Shown: one piece after another, positions 7,621 through 15,057 of the stretch
Numbering within the stretch: position 1 is the first letter of the stretch
Layout of the letters: every line of letters starts with the position of its first letter
Source of the DNA: Hymenobacter lapidiphilus
GTDB taxonomy: Bacteria > Bacteroidota > Bacteroidia > Cytophagales > Hymenobacteraceae
Assembly (NCBI RefSeq): GCF_013377885.1
Contig: NZ_JABKAU010000039.1
Span: forward strand, 1-34,781
DNA: 34,781 nt
Direction: 5' to 3'
The notes under the pieces: generated by a model
What the model saw: only the letters and a program-made list of their open reading frames with translations
Told to the model about the DNA's origin: nothing
Databases searched by the model: none
Made by a program: the position numbers and the translations under genes

Positions 7621-8643
7621 CTAAACGGAAATGGTCGGGGCAGGCGTCACCGCGTGCTTCCGCAGCAAGGTGTCCAGAATCTGCCCGGTCTCGTCGGGGT
7701 AGTGCACCGGTACTGCCCGGCCCTCACGCAGCCAGTGGTCAAGCGTATCAAGGTGCCTATTTTTCAGGCTTTTGGCTACCGGTACGCCCATTTTTGCCAG
7801 CGCAGCCGCATTGCACGCCTGCTCGTACTGATTTTTCATGGGTATCACCAGCAGCTTCTTACCTAAGTATAAGGCCTCGGCAGGTGTTTCGAAACCCGCG
7901 CCGCAGAGCACGCCCGCGCTGCGCGCTAAGCTGTTGGTGAAGGCCGCCCCGCTCACGGGCCGCACCCGCACGTTGCCATATTCGGCCTCGCGGACGCTGT
8001 GCTTGGAGAAGACCTCCCAGCGAACGGTGCGGCTGAGGTAGCGCAACCGGTTCACCAGTAATTTCTCTTCGAAAGCGGGCAAGTACACCGTGTAATGGTC
8101 CCGCTGCTCGGGTAACAGCTCCCGCACCTGCCGGCGAATAACGGGCGTATGAATTCCGGGCGCGTACGCCGCGAAGTGAAAACCGTAGTGAGCCGTGGTG
8201 GGCGCGTAATGCCGGAGGACGGCCCGGCCTACCGGATCGGGTAAATTGGGCCGGGGCGCGGCCGCATGCAGCACGGCACTCTGATGGCTCAGGGCTACGC
8301 AGGGCCGGTGCTGCAGCCGACAGGCCCACGCGGACACTGGCTCAAAGTCGCTGATAATTAAATCGTACGCATCCAAGGGCAGGGCCCGTACCTCGCGCAC
8401 AAAGGCCGCCGAATTCAGCTGCCAGAAGGTTTTGGCGAAGTTGATGCCGCCTTTTTTGCCAAAAATAAACCCCATGCCCTGGCACCGGTACTGCACCGGG
8501 AAGGGAAGGGGAATATCGGCGGCCGGACCGCTTACCAGCACTTCGAGGTGGCGGGTTCGTTCTTGTAGCAGCGGCACGATATCCAGGGCCCGGCTCAGGT
8601 GACCATTGCCGGTTCCCTGGATAGCGTAAAGAATACGGGGCAT
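7621..8643 (-). CDS. GT28-like glycosyltransferase (MurG-fold), 340 aa
   Basis: The N-terminal IQGTGNGHLSRAL loop at residues 8-20 and the C-terminal CGAGFETPAEALYLGKKLLV and QYEQACNA motifs are those of the GT-B fold MurG/MJ1255-type glycosyltransferases that use UDP-sugars. The C-terminal motif lies at about residue 250-290, where the nucleotide sugar binds. There is no signal peptide and it is likely at the inner face of the membrane. It lies 61 bp downstream of the metallophosphatase gene. The two occur together in many Bacteroidota, suggesting work on a glycolipid or lipid A-like substrate, but the acceptor is not identifiable from sequence. Confidence 0.85.
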   Translation of the reverse strand: MPRILYAIQGTGNGHLSRALDIVPLLQERTRHLEVLVSGPAADIPLPFPVQYRCQGMGFIFGKKGGINFAKTFWQLNSAAFVREVRALPLDAYDLIISDFEPVSAWACRLQHRPCVALSHQSAVLHAAAPRPNLPDPVGRAVLRHYAPTTAHYGFHFAAYAPGIHTPVIRRQVRELLPEQRDHYTVYLPAFEEKLLVNRLRYLSRTVRWEVFSKHSVREAEYGNVRVRPVSGAAFTNSLARSAGVLCGAGFETPAEALYLGKKLLVIPMKNQYEQACNAAALAKMGVPVAKSLKNRHLDTLDHWLREGRAVPVHYPDETGQILDTLLRKHAVTPAPTISV

Positions 8644-8704
8644 AGCGGCGGGTTAGGAGTCAGCAGCCCGGTTTGGATTCGGGGCAGCTGGCGAAGGGGA
8701 CTCC

Positions 8705-9559
8705 TTACGGAGCCATATTGAATTCAGCCAGTAGGCTGGAGAGCAAAATATCGGCCGTATCGAGGTCGTCGGGGTCGGGTAGGGCCGGCAACTGCATACT
8801 GGGGTCGGCGGCGTACTGATAGAGCTGCCAGCCGGTAGCAGTGCTGTACTCCAGCGCCGTCAGGTTCTCTACCCAGTCGCCGGAATTGAGGTACACCACC
8901 TCGCCGCGCTTGGTTTGCACGGGCTTTATAGCGGGCTGGTGAATGTGGCCACAGGCTACGTAACGGTAACCCGCGTCGGCGGCAATGGTGGCCGCCGTCT
9001 GTTCAAAATTGCCCACCAGGCTCACGGCCCCTTTCACGCGGTCTTTCACCGCCTTAGATAACGCCACGCGCGGACGCCCCAGCTTGTTGAGCACAAAGTT
9101 GACCACGCGGTTCAGTAAAATCAGCGCGTCGTAGCCGTGCGCGCCCAGCCGGGCCAGCCAGCGGGCGTGGCGCATGGTCACGTCAAACACATCGCCATGA
9201 AAAAGCCAGGTTTTGCCAGCGGGCAAGTCCAGCACCATCTTGTTGGCAATAGACAGGCCCCCGAGCCGGGTGCCGGCAAAGCGGCGCAACAGCTCATCGT
9301 GGTTGCCGGTAATGTAGTGGATGCGGGTACCTTTGGCCAGCAGGCCCACCAGGTGGCGCACCACGCGCATGTGGGCAGCAGGCCAGTAGTTTTTGCTGAA
9401 CTGCCAGATGTCGACAATGTCCCCGTTGAGCACCACTACCTTGGGCCGGATGCTGCGCAGATAGCGCAGCAGCTCCCCGGCGTGGCAGCCGTAGGTACCC
9501 AGGTGCACGTCGGAAATGACGACTACTTCGAGCTGACGACGCGGTGTGGGTTTGCTCAT
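8705..9559 (-). CDS. UDP-2,3-diacylglucosamine diphosphatase-like metallophosphatase, 284 aa
   Basis: A calcineurin-like phosphoesterase: DVHLG at residues 17-21, NGDIVD at 45-50, GNHDE at 85-89, HGD at 121-123 and GHIHQP at 204-209 supply the full set of metal ligands. The DVHLG/GNHDE spacing and the HGDVFD segment match the LpxH-like family that cleaves UDP-diacylglucosamine to lipid X or related substrates. Whether it is the housekeeping LpxH or a paralogue cannot be settled here. The start at 9559 is chosen because its ATG overlaps the TGA of the small gene upstream by 4 bp (ATGA), indicating coupled translation. Confidence 0.9.
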   Translation of the reverse strand: MSKPTPRRQLEVVVISDVHLGTYGCHAGELLRYLRSIRPKVVVLNGDIVDIWQFSKNYWPAAHMRVVRHLVGLLAKGTRIHYITGNHDELLRRFAGTRLGGLSIANKMVLDLPAGKTWLFHGDVFDVTMRHARWLARLGAHGYDALILLNRVVNFVLNKLGRPRVALSKAVKDRVKGAVSLVGNFEQTAATIAADAGYRYVACGHIHQPAIKPVQTKRGEVVYLNSGDWVENLTALEYSTATGWQLYQYAADPSMQLPALPDPDDLDTADILLSSLLAEFNMAP

Positions 9560-9747
9560 CCGATAACCGGGCGGGCCCAAAAATGAGGTTGTACAGCGGC
9601 GCGGGGCAATTCGTTGGCCCGAAACGGCGAGCGAAACGCCCGAATCTGATGCAGGCCGTAGAGAACTACCAGCGCCGATTGGAACAGCAGATAACCTAAC
9701 CAGCTTACCAGGCGGCCTAGGAGTGGAATCGGGGTAGGAGCATGCAT
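9556..9747 (-). CDS. Small single-span membrane protein coupled to metallophosphatase, 63 aa
   Basis: From the ATG at 9747 the frame gives 63 aa: a short N-terminus (MHAPTPIPLLGRL), one strong hydrophobic segment (VSWLGYLLFQSALVVLYGL, about residues 15-33) and a basic C-terminal half. Its stop codon TGA overlaps the ATG of the metallophosphatase gene (ATGA), which strongly suggests it is real and translationally coupled. I do not recognise the family. It could anchor or regulate the neighbouring lipid-phosphatase and glycosyltransferase. Longer frames starting as far up as 10,098 are unlikely because they lack a sensible start context. Confidence 0.6.
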   Translation of the reverse strand: MHAPTPIPLLGRLVSWLGYLLFQSALVVLYGLHQIRAFRSPFRANELPRAAVQPHFWARPVIG

Positions 9748-9760
9748 TACATCAGTCCGT

Positions 9761-9796
9761 TGATTCACCCCAAAGGTCCGGTTCTGCTGTGAATCA
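9761..9796. promoter_or_regulatory. Inverted repeat upstream of the small membrane protein gene
   Basis: TGATTCAC (9761-9768) and GTGAATCA (9789-9796) are perfect 8-bp inverted repeats with 20 bp between them. They sit 13 bp upstream of the ATG at 9747 on the minus strand. This could be an operator or a hairpin in the 5' leader of the membrane protein-metallophosphatase-glycosyltransferase group. No conserved motif is recognised. Confidence 0.4.
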
Positions 9797-11092
9797 GGTA
9801 TTACGGGCACGTTATGGTTAGATCTCTTTTCTGCCTGTCCGGGCCGGCAACGGGCAAGCCCGGGCAGGTTGTTATACGGTGGCTGGCTTTTGGGACGGGC
9901 TACCAGATCCGGCACCTTAACCACTCCCGCTGGCTTGGTGGCGGCCGCCGCCCCGCTTTTCTGGCGCGGGATAACAAAAGCATGACGGCTGGGGCACATT
10001 CGCGTCACCTGGCCGAGCGAGCTTTGCCAGCGCAACCCACACCGGCTTCCACATGCCTCATATCCTTTTCGATAAATGCCCACTGGGCAGCCCGCCATTG
10101 GCGCTGCCCCCCTCGCCAGCTTCCACTACCCGGCGACTACTAAGCGTCAACCGGGCCTTGCAGTTGAGCGGCATGCCTCCGCCCAGTGCTGCCGGCCAGA
10201 TTCTGGTGGCCCGCTACGTCGCGGGGCAGCTGCCGCTGGCCGAGATTATGCCCTGGCTTTGGCAGTAACCACCGCTCAACATGTCTTTAGCTCAACATGT
10301 CTTTACACAAGTATATGAAGCAGCGCGCGAGCAGGAGCAGGCATCACTGCCAAGCCGCTAGCCGCTACAAAGTATACTCGCGTAACGGCTGGTGCACCTC
10401 TCTGCCGGCAGCACGTAAGGCCTTGGGGGGTAGAACAGGACAAGCAGGGGCACTACTGTGTGGCCAGCGGAAAGCCCGGCAAACCACCGTTAACTAACAA
10501 TTATCGCTGCTCGACAAAGCCCGCGGAAAACTCAGCCACCACTACCGAAAGGTTGATGCCGCTACTCTCCCTGGCGAAACGCTAGTGCCCGCACCGATCT
10601 GGCTCATCCAGACCAATGCGGGGCTTAAGTAGCTTTTCATTTCAAAAGTACGGCTCCTGCTCACTACCTGAAAGGCGTTCAGGTGATTGTAACACAATGG
10701 TAACCGCTCCGGGTAAGCGCCGGGACGCCGGCCTGCACGGTGCCGGCCACTCCCACCCAGAAGTAGAGGCCGGTGCGCCCCTCGCGGGCGGGCGTGTGGG
10801 GCGTCGTCGAAGCAGATAGCTTGAAGCAGGGCTGGCGGGGCAGCACGGCCCGCCGCCGGGCGGGGCTCACCTTAAAGTAAATTGCCGACCGACACCCCGG
10901 TTTCAGACCGGCCGGCGCTGGCCAGGTTTCGCTGGTCGGCGCGGGGATTGGGTCGGCGCCGTGCCCGCTAGGCCGCATCGTGCGTCTCGTCCTTCGAAGT
11001 ACACGGCCCTCACCTGGTTCGATGTTCTGCTTAAACCACTAGGGGGAAATTCCGACTCGCAGGTTTGTCCCTGGTTGCTTTACAACAGCCCT
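9797..11092. other. Gene-poor region of about 1.3 kb
   Basis: No gene is supported here. The open frames are short, lack recognisable domains and overlap in all frames, as expected of high-GC noncoding DNA. One stretch near 10,500-10,630 reads LSLLDKARGKLSHHYRK without a start and may be a decayed gene end. A 16-bp tandem repeat lies at 10,274-10,305. Another frame at 10,053-10,268 ends in a QILVARYVAGQLPLAEI segment faintly like antitoxin VbhA tails. Confidence 0.5.
10274..10305. repeat. 16-bp perfect tandem repeat
   Basis: GCTCAACATGTCTTTA occurs twice without a gap (10274-10289 and 10290-10305). It lies in the gene-poor stretch. No function is visible; it may be a replication-slippage duplication. 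Confidence 0.9.
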
Positions 11093-11341
11093 CTAAACAT
11101 TGCCGTCCAACTCGGCCAGGCTGTCCTCGGCCTTGCTCGCAGCAGCACTAGTCACCGAATGGTCATGGCGCTTGGACAAATACCCCAACCCCAGGGCTAC
11201 CAGCGTGGCACCGCCGACTACCTTTTTGGTGGTACTCATGCTACCTATACCTTTGCCCAGCTTTTTAAGGGACTTGGCAGCGCCGCCCAGCAGGGTATTC
11301 TTGCCAGCTTTGGTCTTCTTGATCTTCTTGGCCTTTTTCAT
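11093..11341 (-). CDS. Small basic membrane-associated protein, 82 aa
   Basis: A very basic N-terminus (MKKAKKIKKTKAGKNTLLGG) and a hydrophobic segment at about residues 43-58 (VVGGATLVALGLGYLS) followed by KRHDHS. No family is recognised. It resembles the next gene upstream: STTKKVVGGATLVALGLGYL here and STGQKLVGGVALMAAGLTYL there, so the two are paralogues that probably share a membrane-embedded core. The genes are 73 bp apart on the same strand and likely cotranscribed. Confidence 0.65.
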   Translation of the reverse strand: MKKAKKIKKTKAGKNTLLGGAAKSLKKLGKGIGSMSTTKKVVGGATLVALGLGYLSKRHDHSVTSAAASKAEDSLAELDGNV

Positions 11342-11414
11342 GACATTCGGGTTGAAGGGAAGAGATTAACACACTGTAGATGCTGATGCGCCGACCGGCA
11401 GCGGTGAAATGCTA

Positions 11415-11774
11415 CTAAGCTTTCAGGTTTTTGCGGGGTTCGCGAGTCGCGGCGGAAGTGGGGTGGTGTCGGGTTGCGACTAGTTCCTCGGTGGAGAAGT
11501 TCGGCCCGGTGGCTGATTCCTTCAGGTGGCCGTGGTGATGGTGTTCGTGGCGATGGTGGTTGGCAGTGGGTTCGTCCACTTCCGTTTCGCGGGTGGCCAA
11601 GTAGGTGAGGCCAGCGGCCATCAGCGCTACGCCACCCACCAGCTTCTGCCCCGTGCTTAGCTTGGCAATCAGCTTGGTCACTTTACGAAACTTCTTTAGC
11701 GTCAGGGCCGCAGTATCAAGAATGTTTTCTGATGCCAGATCTTTCTTAGAGCGCTTCTTTTTGTCTTTGCCCAT
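11415..11774 (-). CDS. Small basic protein with His-rich cluster, 119 aa
   Basis: The ATG at 11,774 is chosen because it gives MGKDKKKRSKKDLASEN, a basic start like its paralogue at 11,341; the longer frame to 11,846 adds an unrelated hydrophobic piece. Residues about 40-68 carry the shared core STGQKLVGGVALMAAGLTYL. After it come HHRHEHHHHGH (about residues 75-87), an obvious candidate for metal binding, and a polar tail rich in Thr, Ala and Arg. The role is unknown; a metal-responsive or membrane-surface protein is plausible. A perfect inverted repeat lies upstream at 11,885-11,915. Confidence 0.6.
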   Translation of the reverse strand: MGKDKKKRSKKDLASENILDTAALTLKKFRKVTKLIAKLSTGQKLVGGVALMAAGLTYLATRETEVDEPTANHHRHEHHHHGHLKESATGPNFSTEELVATRHHPTSAATREPRKNLKA

Positions 11775-11884
11775 AAAAATTTGGGGTAAAACAGTTTTGA
11801 ATAAGAACTGGAGGGCAATGGCCATGGCAGTCGAAATAACCCACACAAAGCCAAGTCACTAGGCGCGGTTAGCAAGCATAAGGT

Positions 11885-11915
11885 ATTCGCAATGCTTGCC
11901 CTGAAGGTTGCGAAT
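11885..11915. promoter_or_regulatory. Inverted repeat upstream of the His-rich protein gene
   Basis: ATTCGCAA (11,885-11,892) and TTGCGAAT (11,908-11,915) form a perfect 8-bp inverted repeat with a 15-bp spacer, about 110 bp upstream of the ATG at 11,774 on the minus strand. It could be an operator for the two small basic genes. No regulator in the window can be linked to it. Confidence 0.35.
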
Positions 11916-12010
11916 TTTATCGACACTTGCTTGCTATTGTGGTGCTTAATGGAATCTGCTTAGAGAAGCTGTCGGAGGTGGGCTGCCGGGCGTGAAGGGA
12001 ACGTATAACC

Positions 12011-12355
12011 TTGCTTGGTCTACGGGAGGTATCCAGCCAATTTCGCGCGCAGGTATACACCATCACCCTGACTGCCCCGAACGCTGACGAGCGGGCCGCC
12101 GCCCTCACCGTGGCGTCCAACCCGGCCGGCGCCGGGCAACCCCTCACGCTCACCGGCCGCGCCGGCCAGACCCTTCAGCTGCAAGTGCTCGACGCCGTGG
12201 GCCGGGTCCACCACAACCAGCCCCCGCATCCGGCCACTACGACCGAGCAGCTGCCCCTAACGCTGCCGGGCTCCCTGCCCGCCGGCGTCTACCTGCTGCG
12301 CGTGAGCGGCCCCGGCACTGCCCCGCTGCAAACCCGCCTGGTGCTCACTCGCTAA
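12011..12355 (+). pseudogene. 5'-truncated T9SS cargo, C-terminal sorting domain only
   Basis: The frame encodes a typical type A T9SS sorting domain: SNPAGAGQPLTLTGRAGQ, LQLQVLDAVGRV, then LPAGVYLLRVSGPG and a QTRLVLTR end. It has no signal peptide, and only a TTG at 12,011 could start it; an in-frame TGA lies 16 bp upstream. A sorting tail without a cargo is not functional, so this is the remnant of a larger secreted protein. Its last 27 codons are nearly identical to those of the broken ORF at 5,668-5,757. Confidence 0.8.
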
Positions 12356-12373
12356 CCCAAGCCGCCAGTCAAG

Positions 12374-12425
12374 TTAAACAGCTACAAAGGCCACCCGGTA
12401 GCGGGTAGCCTTTGTAGCTGTTTAA
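12374..12425. terminator. 18-bp perfect hairpin terminator
   Basis: TTAAACAGCTACAAAGGC (12,374-12,391) pairs perfectly with 12,408-12,425. The 16-nt centre also contains ACCC and GGGT that extend the stem. A and T runs at the ends make it symmetric. It follows the T9SS fragment by 18 bp, just as the terminator at 5,774 follows the other copy of the tail, although the hairpin sequences differ. Confidence 0.85.
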
Positions 12426-12527
12426 GTAGGGTAGCCGCCGCCCCGGTCACCAGCCCGCCGGCCCGCCGGACGCGGTGATAATATGGCCGGCAACGGCTAT
12501 ACTTGGCTGTCTTAATTAGCTTTTCCA

Positions 12528-12779
12528 ATGATGGTTGCTACCCCTGCCCAGTTCCAGCAGCTCCCCTACGACCGGCAGCAGTTGTACTTCAACCACTACG
12601 CCACCTACCTCAACCAGCGCTGGCACCAGAACTACAGCATCGAACTCTACCGCCTGGGTAGTTTTTACTGCGAGCTGTGGCTCGAGCAGGAGTGCGGCCA
12701 GCGCCAGCAGTTCATCGCCCTGGCCGCCGATGCCTGCCTGGCCGCCTACGCAGTTGCCCCGCACAAAAATAATTACTAG
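12528..12779 (+). CDS. Hypothetical protein, 83 aa
   Basis: A small soluble protein rich in Gln and Tyr (FQQLPYDRQQLYFNHYATYL, then WHQNYSIELYRLGSFYCELW). No family is recognised. Codon use is biased to G or C at the third position as in neighbouring genes, and the frame is closed by a very strong hairpin at 12,780, both of which support a real gene. Two ATGs in a row (12,528 and 12,531) are possible starts. There is no signal peptide; it is probably cytoplasmic. Confidence 0.6.
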   Translation: MMVATPAQFQQLPYDRQQLYFNHYATYLNQRWHQNYSIELYRLGSFYCELWLEQECGQRQQFIALAADACLAAYAVAPHKNNY

Positions 12780-12824
12780 CCGACAGGCATCCCGGGGGTG
12801 GGAGCCCCCCGGGATGCCTGTCGG
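12780..12824. terminator. 19-bp perfect hairpin after the 83-aa gene
   Basis: CCGACAGGCATCCCGGGGG (12,780-12,798) pairs with 12,806-12,824 around a 7-nt loop, starting immediately after the TAG stop. No T tract follows, so its action as an intrinsic terminator is uncertain; it may be an mRNA 3'-end stabiliser. Confidence 0.7.
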
Positions 12825-12826
12825 AG

Positions 12827-13000
12827 ATGGCCGGGAAAAGGTCGGGTAAGCCCTTACATAAGATCCGCTTAGCTTACTTCATCCGCCGTGCCATAGCCGT
12901 CGCTAATACGCTCACGGTAGGAATCCATGAGGTGCTACTTATACCCGTTCAGGTACAAGTCACCACAGCAACCCTGTATCTATACCCGAAGGGGGACTAA
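12827..13000 (+). CDS. Possible small protein, 57 aa
   Basis: An ATG two bases past the hairpin opens a 57-codon frame beginning MAGKRSGKPLHKIRLAYFIR and ending LYLYPKGD. It is basic at the start and hydrophobic later, but third-position GC is only about half, lower than in neighbouring genes. No domain is recognised, and the upstream hairpin would block read-through unless it has its own promoter. Reported as a weak candidate. Confidence 0.25.
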   Translation: MAGKRSGKPLHKIRLAYFIRRAIAVANTLTVGIHEVLLIPVQVQVTTATLYLYPKGD

Positions 13001-13259
13001 TAAAGCCTGGCCGCCGCCGGCAACCGAATGTATCGTTCCTCACCAATTGGCGCCGGACTTACGCCGCCATAAGGTAATGTAATGTTGATATGGCCGCAAT
13101 AATGAGCCAACAGGCCGCCCGGACCTTTGCAGAGTCCTTTTTTCACCCTTGCACCATCTAAGCTATGAATCGTCTTTGGAATTGGTGCGCACAACGGCTG
13201 GCTGTCGCCGTGCGCCCCGCTTCTTCCTCCCCAGTCACGCCGGAGACCCCGCTTTTTAT

Positions 13260-13454
13260 ATGACTCCCACTGCCTGCTCGCCCTTTAACTACCGTGTGGG
13301 CAGCTTCAGCCATCGTGTCCTCGTCCGCCGGCCGGCCGAAGTGCGGGTGCCCGCGCCCGCGCCGCTACGGCCTCCGGTAGCCTTGGCACCGGTTGCTGTT
13401 CCTAAGCTGGTCGCCCGCTATGTCCGGTCCGTCCGGGCAGCTGTTACTGCGTAG
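13260..13454 (+). CDS. Possible small protein, 64 aa
   Basis: The frame from the ATG at 13,260 is 64 codons (MTPTACSPFNYRVGSF, then a Pro/Val/Arg-rich middle and a Val/Arg-rich end) with strong G/C at third positions, like real genes here. There is no domain, signal peptide or membrane span. It lies just before the bestrophin gene on the same strand. It could be a genuine orphan or a chance frame in GC-rich DNA. Confidence 0.35.
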   Translation: MTPTACSPFNYRVGSFSHRVLVRRPAEVRVPAPAPLRPPVALAPVAVPKLVARYVRSVRAAVTA

Positions 13455-13526
13455 GGCTAAACGCGCGTTTTGGCTACTGCCCATTCGGGCACGTACACGA
13501 AGGATTTACCGTTCTTCGCCCTGCCT

Positions 13527-14426
13527 ATGCTGCTTGACGCAAAGCTGCCCGCTCGCTTTATTCTAAGACAAATTCTGCCCGATGTGGCGGTGTTGCTGCT
13601 CATCTCGTTGGTCTTTCAGGTGCTCAAGGTGTTCGTGGGGCAGTACTTGCCCCCCATTCCGCTCACGTTGCCGGCCATTCTGGGCAGTGCGATTTCGCTG
13701 CTGCTGGCCTTCACCCTCAGCCAGTCGTACGACCGGTGGTGGGAGGCGCGCAAGGTGTGGGGCGCCATCGTCAACGATTCACGCTCGCTGGTGCTGCAGG
13801 TGCGCAGCTTTGTGAACAAGGAGCACGCAGCGCCGGGGGCGTTGCGCGCCCTGGCCTACCGGCAGATGGCGTGGTGCTACGGCCTGGGTGAGGCCCTGCG
13901 GGACCAGGACCCGCAGGCCACGCTGGCCCGCTACCTACCGGCGCACGAGCTGGCCTACGCGGGGCGCCACGCCAATAAGTCGTTGGCGCTTTTGGCGCTG
14001 CACACCGAACAAATTCAGGGCTGGTACGAGCACGGGGCCCTCAATCCCTTCCAGCAGGTGCAGCTCGACGCCACCCTGGTGCGCCTGTGCGACGCGATGG
14101 GGCGGGCCGAACGCATCAAAAGCACGGTGTTTCCCACCAACTACCGGCGGCTGGTGCATTTTCTGATCTACCTGTTTTTGGGCACGTTGTCGCTGAGCCT
14201 GGTCGAGATCAATGGCCTGGTGGAACTGCCCATTCTGCTCATGTTCGCCGTCACGTTCTTCTTGGTTGAGCGCACCGCCCGCTACATGCAAGACCCGTTC
14301 AGCAACCTGCCCACCGACACGCCCGTCACGGCCATCGCCCGAACCATTGAAATCAACCTGCGGCAACTACTCGGCGAAGAAACCGTGCCCGCGCCGCTGC
14401 CCGCCGAGGCGTTTTATTTGATGTAA
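13527..14426 (+). CDS. Bestrophin-family ion channel protein, 299 aa
   Basis: The pattern is that of bacterial bestrophin homologues (UPF0187): an N-terminal membrane helix (VAVLLLISLVFQVLKVFV), a second (LPAILGSAISLLLAFTLSQS) running into YDRWWEARKVWGAIVNDSR, which is the family signature, and two C-terminal helices (FLIYLFLGTLSLSLVE, ILLMFAVTFFLVERT). DTPVTAIARTIEINLRQLL near the end is also family-typical. Bacterial members form pentameric channels. The ATG at 13,527 gives the usual length of about 300; an upstream TTG at 13,470 is less likely. It ends about 50 bp before a repeat copy, at the border of the second orphan block. Confidence 0.93.
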   Translation: MLLDAKLPARFILRQILPDVAVLLLISLVFQVLKVFVGQYLPPIPLTLPAILGSAISLLLAFTLSQSYDRWWEARKVWGAIVNDSRSLVLQVRSFVNKEHAAPGALRALAYRQMAWCYGLGEALRDQDPQATLARYLPAHELAYAGRHANKSLALLALHTEQIQGWYEHGALNPFQQVQLDATLVRLCDAMGRAERIKSTVFPTNYRRLVHFLIYLFLGTLSLSLVEINGLVELPILLMFAVTFFLVERTARYMQDPFSNLPTDTPVTAIARTIEINLRQLLGEETVPAPLPAEAFYLM

Positions 14427-14474
14427 CCCACCGATCAGGGGGTGGCCCACGCCGTTGTTTGCCTTTTACTAGTC

Positions 14475-14492
14475 AGACCGTTTTCGTGAACC
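14475..14492 (-). repeat. Dispersed intergenic repeat, copy 5 (orientation A)
   Basis: AGACCGTTTTCGTGAACC is the exact core of orientation A. It is followed by GGGCGTTTGTTGG. It lies between the bestrophin stop (14,426) and the lipoprotein start (14,556). It shares its first 16 bases from AGACC with copy 11 at 17,715. Confidence 0.75.
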
Positions 14493-14555
14493 GGGCGTTT
14501 GTTGGCTGGTATGGTTAGTTTTAGGCACCCGTAGCCCATTTCATACTCGCCTAGG

Positions 14556-14984
14556 ATGAAAACAATCGCTTGGATAATGCTTTTGCTGGGGTGCGCTCTT
14601 AGTTCCTGCGGCGGTTTTGCCGGGTCCTATGGGTACGCGGAAGACGTGAATTCAGCGTGTCGGCGCGATACCATTATCAGTCGATTAACCCGTTTAAAAG
14701 CGAGTGGGCTATACGACCATCCGTATTCTTTTCCCGATGGTCCCAGTGAACCACCGTCCCCGTACTATAGCTTTTATTTCTACTCTAAGGAAAACAATTG
14801 CATTTTATTCACCGTCGTTAGCCCGGGGTATGATAAAGAAGCGGCGGTACTATTAGTCAGCGTAAAAGAACCCCGTCCGGACAGCCAATGGCAGGACTTT
14901 AATCACGGGCTAGACGAGCAGCGACAACAGAAAGTCTTGGCTTGGTTTAATGAAAAGATTAAACCCACCATTACGTGCAATTAA
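14556..14984 (+). CDS. Hypothetical lipoprotein, 142 aa
   Basis: The signal MKTIAWIMLLLGCALSSCGG has lipobox LSSC. The mature protein (about 124 residues) contains DTIISRLTRLKASGLYD and PYYSFYFYSKENNCILFTVV, suggesting a small alpha/beta domain, and ends NEKIKPTITCN. Base composition is somewhat more AT-rich than in neighbours. No family is recognised. It is a one-gene unit between repeat copies at 14,475 and 14,987, and is convergent with the NIPSNAP gene. Confidence 0.65.
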   Translation: MKTIAWIMLLLGCALSSCGGFAGSYGYAEDVNSACRRDTIISRLTRLKASGLYDHPYSFPDGPSEPPSPYYSFYFYSKENNCILFTVVSPGYDKEAAVLLVSVKEPRPDSQWQDFNHGLDEQRQQKVLAWFNEKIKPTITCN

Positions 14985-14986
14985 TT

Positions 14987-15004
14987 GCTCCTTACAGTGA
15001 ACGG
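14987..15004 (-). repeat. Dispersed intergenic repeat, partial copy 6 (orientation A)
   Basis: GCTCCTTACAGTGAACGG matches the outer element GCTCCTTT plus the TGAAC element without the central GGACCG. It lies 3 bp after the lipoprotein stop and about 54 bp before the NIPSNAP stop. Confidence 0.4.
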
Positions 15005-15057
15005 ACTGCTTTCGTAGGTGCCCGCTGGCTAGCTTAAGCGGCCTGGGAAGTAGTGGC

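Noticed and set aside
7592..7626. A further repeat copy at the end of the glycosyltransferase gene (AACGCTCTTCC and GTCCGCTAAACGG).
   Set aside because: Only short scattered matches remain, so it cannot be distinguished from chance.
10053..10268. A 71-codon plus-strand frame whose end (QILVARYVAGQLPLAEI) looks faintly like the tail of VbhA-type antitoxins.
   Set aside because: The resemblance covers fewer than 25 residues, the start context is poor and overlapping frames are equally long. It is not next to the Fic gene.
10679..10978. A 99-codon minus-strand frame in the gene-poor region.
   Set aside because: It has many Pro, Arg and Cys residues as expected of a chance frame in GC-rich DNA, no domain and no signal peptide.
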